Position numbers and translations under genes: made by a program. Shown piece by piece: positions 43,324 to 51,850 of a stretch of 64,000 nt of DNA (positions within the stretch are counted from its first letter, which is position 1; each line of letters starts with the position of its first letter). This DNA comes from Arthrobacter sp. H-02-3 (lineage in GTDB: Bacteria; Actinomycetota; Actinomycetes; Actinomycetales; Micrococcaceae). The stretch spans positions 17,029-81,028 of the forward strand of contig NZ_PYUI01000024.1 of NCBI RefSeq assembly GCF_003097355.1, in the 5' to 3' direction. The notes below the pieces were generated by a model. That model was given only the letters and a program-made list of their open reading frames with translations. It had not been told where the DNA came from and made no database searches.

Positions 43324-43341
43324 TCATACAGCACTGTATGA
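43324..43341. promoter_or_regulatory. Perfect palindrome upstream of the hydrolase gene
   Basis: Arms TCATACAG (43324-43331) and CTGTATGA (43334-43341) around CA, in an AT-rich stretch 73 bases before the hydrolase ATG. This form (ATACAGNNCTGTAT) is common for TetR operators. The nearest TetR gene is the one at 44442-45038. A -10-like TATGAT overlaps it. Confidence 0.55.
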
Positions 43342-43413
43342 TTTAACCAGCAGATCGACAGCGCGGAGACGTCGCACCGCATACCTCAGTCCCTTCTTCC
43401 TGGAGTTCTTGCC

Positions 43414-44445
43414 ATGTCGCTACGCCTCGTCCGCCGCACCAGCTCAGCCTCGGACCAGCCGCCCCGCCGGCGGCGGGGACGGCCCCTCCGGCTGGCAGGA
43501 GTCGCGGCGCTGAGCCTCGCCGGGCTGCTGCTCGCCTCCACCTCAACGAACCTCCTGGTGGAACAGGTCGAGAAGACCAACACGGTCGCCTACGGTCAGA
43601 AGGTCCACATCAACGAGGGAATCATCAACGTCACCCGGACCGGCGATGCCGGACCGACAATCGTACTGCTCAGCGGACTCGGAACCCCCGCCCCGGGCCT
43701 GGATTTCGCCCCGCTGATCCGGGAGCTGGGAGGCTACCAGGTCATTGCCGTTGAGGGGTTCGGCTACGGCTACAGCGACATGACAGCACGGCCCCGGACC
43801 ATAGAAAACATCACCGAAGAACTTCACGAAGTGCTGTCCACACTCGGCGTCAGGGCGCCGTACACACTCATCGGGCACTCCATTGCCGGCTACTCCACCC
43901 TGTACTACGCCAACAAATATCCGCGCGAGGTGTCCGCGGTGATCGGCATCGACCCGACCGTCCCTGCGGGCAAATCATCCTCGACCGGAACTACGGCCCC
44001 CGCGGAGAGGGCCGCAGCGGACTACTCCTGGGCGCACATTCCTTCGACCCTGGGCGTGGTCCGCTGGGCCACAGCTCTGGGTTACGGGGAGCCCGGGGGT
44101 GACAGCTTTACGCCGGCCGAACGCGAACACATCCGCCAGATGACCAGCTGGAACTTCGGCAACCAGGCCGTCACGGACGAAACTCTCCGGATGGGCGAGA
44201 ACGCCACGAAGCTCCGGGATGTCCGGTACCCCGGCAACCTCCCGGTGCTCGACTTCCTGTCCCGGGACACGATGCAACAGCAGCCGGACTGGTATGCCGC
44301 GCACGAACGCCAGCTGGCCAACGTCACGCACCACGAGCTGGTTGTCCTCGAGGGAGACCACTACCTGCACTGGACTCAGTCCAAAGCTATGGCGAAGACG
44401 ATCACGGAGTTCCTGGGCCGAAGCGGCGTGAAGCAGGGCCTTTAG
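43414..44445 (+). CDS. Membrane-anchored alpha/beta hydrolase
   Basis: 343 residues. One hydrophobic helix near residues 26-45 (LRLAGVAALSLAGLLLASTS) after a basic segment anchors it, with the domain outside. Alpha/beta hydrolase: oxyanion SGLGTPAPG, nucleophile GHSIAGYS, Asp candidate in DFLSRD and His in LEGDHYLHWTQ. Substrate unknown. The stop overlaps the end of the convergent TetR gene by four bases. The upstream palindrome suggests TetR control. Confidence 0.85.
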   Translation: MSLRLVRRTSSASDQPPRRRRGRPLRLAGVAALSLAGLLLASTSTNLLVEQVEKTNTVAYGQKVHINEGIINVTRTGDAGPTIVLLSGLGTPAPGLDFAPLIRELGGYQVIAVEGFGYGYSDMTARPRTIENITEELHEVLSTLGVRAPYTLIGHSIAGYSTLYYANKYPREVSAVIGIDPTVPAGKSSSTGTTAPAERAAADYSWAHIPSTLGVVRWATALGYGEPGGDSFTPAEREHIRQMTSWNFGNQAVTDETLRMGENATKLRDVRYPGNLPVLDFLSRDTMQQQPDWYAAHERQLANVTHHELVVLEGDHYLHWTQSKAMAKTITEFLGRSGVKQGL

Positions 44446-45038
44446 GGCGCCGGATCCGCCGGCGGGATCAGGAGGGCCCGGATGGTTGCCGGAAGGACCC
44501 TTGCTGCATCGTCTTCTGTGAGACGCCCTGCACGGATTTCCGCGGCTGCGCTGTGGAGGATCGAGTAGAAGCAGGCCCCCTGCCACGTGAGGGACTGATC
44601 GGTGCGGAAGGTTCCCTCACTCCTGCCTTTTTCAAGGACCGCGATCACCCGCGCGAGCGGCTTGTCATGGTGGGCTCTGATTTGCTCGGCCGAAAGGTAC
44701 GGTTCGGCCGCCGCCAGGAGCGAGTTGAACTGATAGAGGACTCGCCAGGATGACTGAACGAGGTCCCGGAGGCACTTCCACGTGTCCTGCTTGATGTCTA
44801 CTGCGGCGAGTTCGGCCGCGGCACGGTCCATTGTCCGGGCGAAGACGGCACCGACCAGTTCCTCCCGGTCCGCGAAGTGTCCGTACAAGGTCACCCTGCC
44901 CACTCCCGCGACGCGCGCAATTTCAGACATGCTGGCCCCCGGATCATCGCTGAGGCAGGTCAGTGCCGCATCGATGATGGCGTCCTTGTTCCGGACGGCG
45001 TCCGCCCGCTTGGTCCGCTCTTTCTGCACCTCAGACAC
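44442..45038 (-). CDS. TetR-family regulator
   Basis: 198 residues, GTG start (45036-45038). HTH at about residues 20-65 (NKDAIIDAALTCLSDDPGAS, SEIARVAGVGRVTLYGHFAD), then an all-helical ligand-binding domain. Convergent with the hydrolase, sharing four bases at the 3' ends. The TCATACAG palindrome before the hydrolase is a candidate target. Confidence 0.85.
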   Translation of the reverse strand: MSEVQKERTKRADAVRNKDAIIDAALTCLSDDPGASMSEIARVAGVGRVTLYGHFADREELVGAVFARTMDRAAAELAAVDIKQDTWKCLRDLVQSSWRVLYQFNSLLAAAEPYLSAEQIRAHHDKPLARVIAVLEKGRSEGTFRTDQSLTWQGACFYSILHSAAAEIRAGRLTEDDAARVLPATIRALLIPPADPAP

Positions 45039-45147
45039 CCGGCCTACCTGCCCATCCGATTACTCAAACAATTATGTTCAGGTTACCAGCGGTGACCATC
45101 CGGTTCGGGTGAGGCGCCGGCCGGCGAACCGGACCTATGGTCAAAAC

Positions 45148-45657
45148 ATGGGACTACTACGGCACCGGCACGAACCCGCGGGCGAACGGTTTCAGATGCG
45201 CGAGAAACTTCTCTCGATCGGGGATGACTTCTGGATCGAAAACGACCAGGGCCAGCGCGCGTACAAGGTCAATGGCAAGGCGCTCCGCGTCCGGGACACG
45301 TTCGTCCTGGAGGACGCCTCGGGAAACGAGGTGGCGCGGATCCAGGAGCGCAAGCTCTCGCTCCGGGACAAGGTCGCCATCGAACGCGGCGGCGACACCG
45401 CCGCGACTGTCCACAAGGCGCTGATCGGGCTCCGCGATCGCTTCACCATCGATGTGAAGGACGGCGCCGATATGAAGGCGCACGGCAACATCGTCGACCA
45501 CGAATACGAGATCGAACGCGACGGCCACACCGTCGCCACGATCTCCAAGAAGTGGTTCCGCGTGCGTGACTCCTACGGCGTCGACGTCGCCGCGGGCCAG
45601 GACGTCCCGCTCATCCTCGCGATCACGGTCGCCATCGAGTCGTTGACGACCCACTGA
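45148..45657 (+). CDS. LURP-one-related protein
   Basis: 169 residues, ATG at 45148 (the open frame begins much earlier, in TetR antisense). LURP-one/tubby-like beta-barrel: FQMREKLLSIGDDFWIENDQ, GKALRVRDTFVLEDASGNEV, RKLSLRDKVAIERGG, ATISKKWFRVRDSYGVDVAA. Family function is unclear; in plants it is defence-linked, in bacteria unassigned. There is no signal peptide. Confidence 0.82.
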   Translation: MGLLRHRHEPAGERFQMREKLLSIGDDFWIENDQGQRAYKVNGKALRVRDTFVLEDASGNEVARIQERKLSLRDKVAIERGGDTAATVHKALIGLRDRFTIDVKDGADMKAHGNIVDHEYEIERDGHTVATISKKWFRVRDSYGVDVAAGQDVPLILAITVAIESLTTH

Positions 45658-45691
45658 CATAGTCCGTGGCGTTCAGGAAGCGCCCTCCCTG

Positions 45692-46315
45692 CTATGACCA
45701 GGCCCTAATCGTCTGCCCCGTTTCGGAACCGTAGACGCTGCGGACAAAGGCCGCGGCCGCCACGGCGCCGGGAACGGCAGCGAAACCGGGGAACACCGCC
45801 GCATAGGCATCAGCGGACTCCTCCAGCACCGTGGCGCTAACGGTATTCAACCGCAGGTGCGGCAGCTCCGCAGCGGCACTTTTCACGAAGGCGTCAAGGC
45901 CAATGTTGGCGATGGCGCTGGGCGATCCGCCCGGGAATGCATAATTTCCCACGATCCCGCTGGTCAGGGTGATGGATCCGCCGGGCCGGACATGGCCACG
46001 GGCCGCCAGGGTGATGCGGATCTGGCACAGCAGCTTGCCGTTGACGGTCGACGCGTAAGTATCCAGGGTCGCATCCGATGCTGATGCCCATTTGGCTCCC
46101 CCGATGGTGCTGACCACCGCGTCCACCGTCCCCACCCTGTCAAAGAGGGCCGCGACGCTGGCATCGTCCCGGCAATCGACGGGATGTTCGGTCGACGACC
46201 GTGACGCGCTGATAATGTCCAGCTGCCCTTCCCCGGCCTTGTCGTGGTGTGCGGACAACGCCCGCACCACGTTTTGGCCGACGGTTCCGGTGGCGCCGAT
46301 GACGAGGATTCGCAT
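45692..46315 (-). CDS. Short-chain dehydrogenase/reductase-type protein
   Basis: 207 residues from the ATG at 46315 (AAGGGCAC upstream). The cofactor start MRILVIGATGTVGQNVVRAL is of atypical or NmrA-like SDR kind. The active-site region reads ITLTSGIVGNYAFPGGSPSA with Ser but no clear YxxxK (Tyr in NYAF), so its chemistry is uncertain. It lies 77 bases after the DadA-like gene, past three 12-bp repeats, and is probably not in that operon. Confidence 0.75.
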   Translation of the reverse strand: MRILVIGATGTVGQNVVRALSAHHDKAGEGQLDIISASRSSTEHPVDCRDDASVAALFDRVGTVDAVVSTIGGAKWASASDATLDTYASTVNGKLLCQIRITLAARGHVRPGGSITLTSGIVGNYAFPGGSPSAIANIGLDAFVKSAAAELPHLRLNTVSATVLEESADAYAAVFPGFAAVPGAVAAAAFVRSVYGSETGQTIRAWS

Positions 46316-46368
46316 GAATGTGCCCTTCGTTGTTGAGAATGTGCAACCGGAACCCCCGGTTGACGGTC

Positions 46369-46404
46369 CTATCTGCGCATCTATCTGCGCATTTATCTCC
46401 GCAG
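46369..46404. repeat. Three 12-bp tandem units at the 3' end of the DadA-like gene
   Basis: Units CTATCTGCGCAT (46369-46380), CTATCTGCGCAT (46381-46392) and TTATCTCCGCAG (46393-46404). The last holds the stop codon and last three codons (LRR-stop) of the DadA-like gene, and each copy repeats an in-frame stop on the minus strand. The first two are identical. Confidence 0.75.
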
Positions 46405-47628
46405 GGGGTTGAACGCCGCTAGCTGGTGCGGCACGGCACCCGTCACGATGTGTTCGGCCAGTAGCTTGCCTGTTGCCGGTCCCAAAACCATCCCCCACAT
46501 GCCGTGTCCGCCGGCCGCATAAATTCTGTCCGAGGCCAGGCGCCCAACAACGGGCAGACCGTCGGGTGTGATCGGGCGGGAGCCCACCCACTCGTCGCGA
46601 CGGGACGGCCAGTCGATGCCCCGCAGCAGCGGACGAACGGCTCGCGCTACTGACTCAAGCCGGGCAGAATTCAGAGGCTCGTCCGGATCAAGGAACTCCA
46701 TGGTTCCCGCGATCCGCAGCGCCCCCTGATAGGGCGTGCAGACAACCCGCTGTTCCGGAAAGTAGAGAGGTCCGGCCGGCAGGCAATCGCCGTCGACGGT
46801 GAACGAGTAGCCCCGGCCGGCCTGGACGCCGATTCTCAGCCCCCACCGAGTGGCCAGCCTGGGCAGCAAAGCGCCGGTGGCAAGGACGACGACGTCGGCC
46901 GTGAGCCGGTTGCCGTCGTCGGACGTCACGCTTGCCGACGACGGCCCGGCGCCAACGGAACATACATTGGCGCCGTCCATGATCTGGCCGCCGCAGGCTT
47001 TAAAGGCCCGGGCAAGGTCCCAGACGAAGTCACCCGGATCAAGATAGCTCTGTCCGGATATCTCCAGGCCGTGCGCCACAGCGTCGGAGAGCACCGCCGG
47101 ACGGTTCCCGTCGGCCAGGGTGCTGACACCGATGCTCTGGCCCATGGCGTGGAGATGTTCCAGTTCCGTCCGGAACGCCGCGGCGGCCCTCGCGCTGCTG
47201 AAGCCTGCAACGTAGGGCGCCGCAATGACCGGTGAGGCAATGCCGTGCGCCTTGAGCTCGGCGAAGGACTCATCGACGGCCGTCGTGATGGGCTGGAGCG
47301 CTAACATGGTCTGCCGCCACGTCCGGGCGTTCATGTTCGCGGCGAATCGCAGGAGGAATTTCCACAGCTGCGGGTCGAAACGCAGCGGCACGTGCAGCGG
47401 GGCGTCCGGATCGGTCAGGCTTTGCAGGGCGTGCTTCCAGGCGCCCGGCTCAGCCAGGGGCATGACCAGGCCCGGGGTCACCCAGCCGGCGTTGCCCCAG
47501 CTCGCTCCGGCGGCCGGCCCGACTTTGTCCACGACGGTGACGGATAGCCCCCGTTGCTGCAGGTGCCAGGCCGTCGACAGTCCAACGATGCCGGCGCCGA
47601 CGACTATGGCCGATTGCGGTGTGTTCAT
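46393..47628 (-). CDS. DadA-type FAD-dependent D-amino acid dehydrogenase
   Basis: 411 residues, using the ATG at 47628 because AAGGAG lies 8 bases upstream; an ATG at 47646 has no such site. FAD start SAIVVGAGIVGLSTAWHLQQ, then SWGNAGWVTPGLVMPLAEPG typical of DadA, and the C-terminal PLLRGIDWPSRRDEWVGSRP and AGGHGMWGMVLGPATGKLLA. DadA enzymes oxidise D-amino acids to 2-oxo acids and pass electrons to the respiratory chain. With a ketimine reductase in the operon, D-lysine to 2-oxo-6-aminocaproate (which cyclises to piperideine-2-carboxylate) is the attractive reaction, as in pseudomonads. Substrate choice is inference. Confidence 0.86.
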   Translation of the reverse strand: MNTPQSAIVVGAGIVGLSTAWHLQQRGLSVTVVDKVGPAAGASWGNAGWVTPGLVMPLAEPGAWKHALQSLTDPDAPLHVPLRFDPQLWKFLLRFAANMNARTWRQTMLALQPITTAVDESFAELKAHGIASPVIAAPYVAGFSSARAAAAFRTELEHLHAMGQSIGVSTLADGNRPAVLSDAVAHGLEISGQSYLDPGDFVWDLARAFKACGGQIMDGANVCSVGAGPSSASVTSDDGNRLTADVVVLATGALLPRLATRWGLRIGVQAGRGYSFTVDGDCLPAGPLYFPEQRVVCTPYQGALRIAGTMEFLDPDEPLNSARLESVARAVRPLLRGIDWPSRRDEWVGSRPITPDGLPVVGRLASDRIYAAGGHGMWGMVLGPATGKLLAEHIVTGAVPHQLAAFNPLRR

Positions 47629-47649
47629 CTGGTTGCTCCTTGTCATCGT

Positions 47650-48306
47650 CTAAAGGTGCCGGCTCAGCATGCGTTCCGCGAAGACGGACAGCCATGTTGC
47701 GGGGATCGAGATGCCAGCGTAGAGCAGGCCGGCAATGATGAACACCGGCAGGTACTGGAACGTGGACGAGCCGATCGAGTACGCCTGGCTCATGAGTTCC
47801 GGGACGGCAACTGAATAGGCCAACGACGTCGCCTGAAACAGGAGTACTGCGAAGCCCATCAGCGAAGGGAGGGCAATACGCAATCCCTGCGGGATGACCA
47901 CGAACCTCAGACAGTCCCGGTAGCTCATGCCCAGCGCATGGGATCCCTCGACTTCACCCGGCGGCACCGACTGGATGCCGCCGCGGATCAGCTCGGCGCT
48001 ATAGGCCGCCGTCGTCCAGGTCAGGGCCAAACATGCCGAGGCCATGGAGCTGAGGGTGATCTCGGCGTTCGGCAGGCCGTAGTACATGAGCTGCAGGAGG
48101 ACCAGGGCCGGCGCGCCGCGGCCCACTTCGACGAAGAACACCGACAGGTAGCGGAACGTTTTGTTGCGGGCGGTCACGCCGAAGGAGAAGACCAGCCCCA
48201 GGGGCAGTCCAAAGGCCAGGCTCAGGAGCGTCAGGGTGAGGCTGACTTTGAGTCCGTCAAAGAGTGTCGGCCCGTATTGGATTGCGACATCGACCAGGTT
48301 GTTCAT
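47650..48306 (-). CDS. Polar amino-acid ABC transporter permease
   Basis: 218 residues, His/Glu/Gln/Arg/opine-type permease with about five helices and the EAA-like loop EVEGSHALGMSYRDCLRFVV then IPQGLRIALPSLMGF. It pairs with the second permease, which overlaps it by four bases. It ends 21 bases before the DadA-like gene start at 47628. Confidence 0.9.
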   Translation of the reverse strand: MNNLVDVAIQYGPTLFDGLKVSLTLTLLSLAFGLPLGLVFSFGVTARNKTFRYLSVFFVEVGRGAPALVLLQLMYYGLPNAEITLSSMASACLALTWTTAAYSAELIRGGIQSVPPGEVEGSHALGMSYRDCLRFVVIPQGLRIALPSLMGFAVLLFQATSLAYSVAVPELMSQAYSIGSSTFQYLPVFIIAGLLYAGISIPATWLSVFAERMLSRHL

Positions 48307-48941
48307 CGGGCCACCGCCTTCCGCATCTTGATGTCAAGGTGCCTCGAGAGCAGTCCCAGCGGAACGCTCAATAGTATGTAGACACCGGCGGCCACGAAGA
48401 ACACCATGATGCCTTCGCCGGACTGCCGGGCGTATTGGCTGGACATGAAGACGATCTCGGCCACGCCGATGGACGACGCGATGGAGGAATCCTTGAGCAG
48501 CCCGATGGCAAACGTGGTGTAGGCCGGAACGACGGCCCGCGCCGTTTGCGGGCCGATGATTAGGCTCCAGACCGTGGCCCGGTGAAAGCCCAGCGCCGAG
48601 CTGGCCTCCCACTGGCCCTTGGGAATTGACGAGATGGCGCCGCGGAAGATCTCCGCGAGATAAGCTGCGGCCACCACGCCAAGGCCCAGGACGCCGGCCT
48701 GCAAGGCGGTGAGCCGGATGGCGCCGATGGAGACGCCGTAGTACAGGATGAAGAGCCACACCACGGGCGGGATTCCTCGCAGCAGGTCAACCAGCCCGCG
48801 CGACATCAGCCAGACGAGCCGGTTCCGGCTCCGCAGCCCGGCAACGATGGGCAGCGCGACAACCGTCCCGATCATCAGGGCCAGAATGGTCACGAGGACT
48901 GTGAGCGGCAAGCCGATGGCGATGGCCCGGAGCATCTCCAT
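48303..48941 (-). CDS. Polar amino-acid ABC transporter permease
   Basis: 212 residues, same family as its neighbour: MEMLRAIAIGLPLTVLVTIL start, RGLVDLLRGIPPVVWLFILY, EAA loop KGQWEASSALGFHRATVWSL then IIGPQTARAVVPAYT. Forms the heteromeric channel of the uptake system together with the second permease. Confidence 0.9.
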   Translation of the reverse strand: MEMLRAIAIGLPLTVLVTILALMIGTVVALPIVAGLRSRNRLVWLMSRGLVDLLRGIPPVVWLFILYYGVSIGAIRLTALQAGVLGLGVVAAAYLAEIFRGAISSIPKGQWEASSALGFHRATVWSLIIGPQTARAVVPAYTTFAIGLLKDSSIASSIGVAEIVFMSSQYARQSGEGIMVFFVAAGVYILLSVPLGLLSRHLDIKMRKAVAR

Positions 48942-48944
48942 GGC

Positions 48945-49718
48945 TCAGCGCTCCAGTACGGCGCGGAGGAACCGGCGCGTGCGCTCGTGCTGTGGATCCT
49001 GCAGGATTTGTCCGGGCTCGCCCTTTTCGATGATTCCGCCGTCGGCCATCACGACGAGCTCGTCGGCAACGTTTCCCGCGAACGCCATCTCGTGGGTCAC
49101 CACCACCATCGTCATGCCGGTGCACGCGAGCTCTTTCATAACCTCGAGCACTTCAACCCCTACTTCGGGATCCAGCGCCGAGGTCGGCTCGTCAAACAAC
49201 ATCACCCGCGGGCCAAGGGCCAGCGCCCGGGCAATGGCGATGCGCTGTTGCTGGCCGCCGGAACACCGCGACGGATATTGGTCGGCCTTGTCGGCCAGGC
49301 CCATGCGCTTGAGCAGCTCCATGGACTTCTCGTTGGCCTCGTCGCGGCTGCGTCCAAGAACCCGTTCCTGGGGCAAACTGATGTTCTTCAGGACCGTCAT
49401 GTGCGGGAAAAGGTTGAAGTGCTGGAAGACCATGCCGGCGCTGCGGCGCAGGGCTGCCAGATTCTTTGGGTTGGGCTTCCTGCCGGCGTTGATGCGGTGT
49501 CCATCAATCTCGATTTCGCCGCTGTCCGGCTGCTCCAGGAGATTCATGCACCGCAGGACGGTGCTCTTCCCGGCGCCGCTGGGCCCGATCATGGCCGTGA
49601 CTGATCCCTCCGGCACGGACAAGGAGACGTCACGAAGCACCACGTTCGAACCGTAGGCCTTGGCAAGATTCTTCACCTGGACCACGGGTGTTCCGGTCCG
49701 GATAGTCGGTTCAATCAT
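48945..49718 (-). CDS. Polar amino-acid ABC transporter ATP-binding protein
   Basis: 257 residues. Walker A GPSGAGKST, signature CSGGQQQRIAIARALAL, Walker B VMLFDEPTSALDP and switch VVVTHEMAFAG. The start is taken as ATG 49718, which overlaps the OCD stop (TGATG); an ATG at 49730 is also open. It drives uptake with the two permeases and the binding protein of this operon. Confidence 0.92.
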   Translation of the reverse strand: MIEPTIRTGTPVVQVKNLAKAYGSNVVLRDVSLSVPEGSVTAMIGPSGAGKSTVLRCMNLLEQPDSGEIEIDGHRINAGRKPNPKNLAALRRSAGMVFQHFNLFPHMTVLKNISLPQERVLGRSRDEANEKSMELLKRMGLADKADQYPSRCSGGQQQRIAIARALALGPRVMLFDEPTSALDPEVGVEVLEVMKELACTGMTMVVVTHEMAFAGNVADELVVMADGGIIEKGEPGQILQDPQHERTRRFLRAVLER

Positions 49719-50704
49719 CAGTTGTTCCATTTCTCATAGTCGTGCCGGGTGCAGGCTTCGTAGAGGGCGGTCGCGACCGCAAGGTCCTCCCACGGCATGC
49801 CGGTGGTCTTGAAGACGGCCGGACGGTCCGCGGCCACCTCCCGGCGTTTCAAAACAAGGTCGGCCAGGGTGATCAGGTCGGCGGCCCCGGCGATGGCACC
49901 TGATTCCATGGCCTGGATGACATCGCCGGCCTCCCGTGCTGCGGAATCCCTCGACTCCACGCACACCGTGGCCTTGGCCAGCAGCGTGTCATCGAGCTCG
50001 CGGTGCTCCCTGTCATGGGACCCGATGGCCACCACGACGGCGGATTCCTTCACCATGGCGCCGTCAAAGAGGGCGGTCGGCGACGCCGTCGCGCAAATGA
50101 CGAGATCGGCCTCCCGTACGGCTTCCGGACCGGCGACGGCGGCAGGCAGGCCGAGTCCTTCGGCATTTTTCACAAGCCGCTCCGCTGCTTCCGCGTTGCG
50201 GCCGACGATGTCAACGCTGTCCAGCTCAAAGAGTTCGGCAAATGCCTCGATGTGGGCCCACGCCTGCACCCCTGTGCCGAACACGACGAGACGCTTAGGT
50301 CCGGGCGAAGCCAGAAGCTTGGCCCCCATCACCGAAACGGAGGACGTCCGCAGTTCGGTCAACGCGACGCCATCGAGCACGGCCAGCGGCCGCTGGTCGT
50401 GGCCGCCGAACAGCACGTAGAGTCCCTGGATCACCGGAGACGCGGACCCTGCGTTGCCCGGCGTGATGGTCAGGAGTTTGGTGCCGACGTACTGGCCATG
50501 GCTCGCCGGCATCTGCATGAACGTTCCGCTGCCCGTTTCCACCCGGGTCCTTGGTGCGCTCGTTTCGGGATCGAACCCGGAGGCCAGGACCGATTCCATG
50601 GCGGCCACGGCCTCGCGCGCCGTCAGTGCCGACGCGATGGCAGCGCCGTCGAGGAAGACGGGTGCCGACCGTTGAGGCCAGGTAGGGGTGGCAGGTGAAT
50701 CCAT
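49718..50704 (-). CDS. Ornithine cyclodeaminase/mu-crystallin-family ketimine reductase
   Basis: 328 residues, AAAGGAAACC upstream. OCD/CRYM fold: FLDGAAIASALTAREAVAAM, GTKLLTITPGNAGSASPVIQ (Lys and Asn of the active site), LTELRTSSVSVMGAKLLA and NAD(P) fold RLVVFGTGVQAWAHIEAFAE. Members include ornithine cyclodeaminase, alanine dehydrogenase and the reductases of Δ1-piperideine-2- and pyrroline-2-carboxylate. Placement between the ABC genes and opposite a pipecolate-type operon argues for reduction of piperideine-2-carboxylate to L-pipecolate. The biochemical step is inference from the neighbours. Confidence 0.87.
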   Translation of the reverse strand: MDSPATPTWPQRSAPVFLDGAAIASALTAREAVAAMESVLASGFDPETSAPRTRVETGSGTFMQMPASHGQYVGTKLLTITPGNAGSASPVIQGLYVLFGGHDQRPLAVLDGVALTELRTSSVSVMGAKLLASPGPKRLVVFGTGVQAWAHIEAFAELFELDSVDIVGRNAEAAERLVKNAEGLGLPAAVAGPEAVREADLVICATASPTALFDGAMVKESAVVVAIGSHDREHRELDDTLLAKATVCVESRDSAAREAGDVIQAMESGAIAGAADLITLADLVLKRREVAADRPAVFKTTGMPWEDLAVATALYEACTRHDYEKWNN

Positions 50705-50755
50705 GGAATCGGTTTCCTTTGCTCGCGGTGCCGGAACGGTGTATGGGAGGCGTTC

Positions 50756-51601
50756 CTACTTCACCAGGCGGGGTTCACCGGTCTCGACGGCCGACTCCGG
50801 CAGGCCATACGACTTCACGATCTCCGCGATCTTGCCGCTGGACTTCATGGCTGCGATGGAGGAATCCACGGCCTTGGTCATGTCGGCGTTGTCCTTGCCG
50901 ATCGGGAAACCGATCTGGGCAGGCTCCTTGGAGGCAATGACGCGGGCGTCGGCGCTGGCGCCTGCAACCTTGTATTTGGCATCGGACTTGTACATCTGGA
51001 CGGCGGAGCCGAATCCGTCGATGCCGGCCTGAATGCGTCCGGCCTTGAGGTCTGCCTGCATCTCCACGGCACTGGGGTAGATGGTCAGATTGGCGCCCAT
51101 GACCTTCTTCATGTCCGGCACCCAGAGGTAGCCGTCGACGGTGCCCACCTTCATACTCTCGAGCTCCTTAATGTCCTTGACCCCGGACTCGGAAATGATC
51201 CCCATCTCGTCGGTGTAGACCGGAGCCGACAGGCTGACGATGTCGGCCCGGACGGCCGTGCGGTAGTAGCAGCCGATGGCGACGTCGGCGCGCCCGCTCT
51301 GGACGGCCGGGATGGTCCCGGCGTAGGACGTCGCCTCGACCTTGATGTCGAGGCAGTTCTTGGCGGCGAACTCCTTGATGATGTCGGCGTCGACACCGGT
51401 GAGCTTGCCGTCCTTATCGGACGAGAACGGGGGGAACTCGGGGGCGGCAACGGTCAGGAAGCCAGCGGAGATCGTCTTGAAGGTTGATGCCGGCTGGCAG
51501 CCCTTGGCAACGGAGCTCTCGGCGGTGCCGCCGCAGGCGGACAGGGAGAGCGCCAGCAGGGCAATTGATGTGCCGCCCACCAAGATTTTGCGAGTGTTCA
51601 T
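50756..51601 (-). CDS. Polar amino-acid ABC transporter substrate-binding lipoprotein
   Basis: 281 residues, AAAGGGGATC upstream. Lipoprotein signal with LSLSACGGT (Cys about residue 23). Family 3 solute-binding fold: FLTVAAPEFPPFSSDKDGKL, TGVDADIIKEFAAKN, SGRADVAIGCYYRTAVRADI. First gene of the left operon, giving the cell its uptake of a polar amino acid. The ligand (D-lysine, pipecolate or another) is not visible from the sequence. Confidence 0.9.
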   Translation of the reverse strand: MNTRKILVGGTSIALLALSLSACGGTAESSVAKGCQPASTFKTISAGFLTVAAPEFPPFSSDKDGKLTGVDADIIKEFAAKNCLDIKVEATSYAGTIPAVQSGRADVAIGCYYRTAVRADIVSLSAPVYTDEMGIISESGVKDIKELESMKVGTVDGYLWVPDMKKVMGANLTIYPSAVEMQADLKAGRIQAGIDGFGSAVQMYKSDAKYKVAGASADARVIASKEPAQIGFPIGKDNADMTKAVDSSIAAMKSSGKIAEIVKSYGLPESAVETGEPRLVK

Positions 51602-51666
51602 GATGATCCCCTTTGATCAGAGCTGAAGTTTGTTCGGTGTCCGACGGTTCGATGCACATCGGAGTA

Positions 51667-51707
51667 ATTGGTGATGTATGACACACTATCGATTGTCGAT
51701 TACCAAT
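51667..51707. promoter_or_regulatory. Regulatory element A between the SBP and GntR genes
   Basis: A wide inverted repeat, ATTGGTGAT (51667-51675) and ATTACCAAT (51699-51707), one mismatch, encloses a perfect small one, ATCGA-TTG-TCGAT (51688-51700). About 25 of 36 aligned bases match element B before the FAD-oxidase gene. It is 66 bases before the SBP ATG and 144 before the GntR ATG, so it is a fit site for the GntR regulator to control both. Confidence 0.6.
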
Positions 51708-51850
51708 CTCCATCCATTGCCCGTGGATGTCAAGCATTAAAAATCGCCGCAGAATATGTGGAAACAAGTCGGAAATCGTCGCGACCTTTCCCGGCGGCGC
51801 ACAGGTTGTGTCTTAGTGTTAGCCGTGAGGACCACCGTCTGAGGAGCGAA

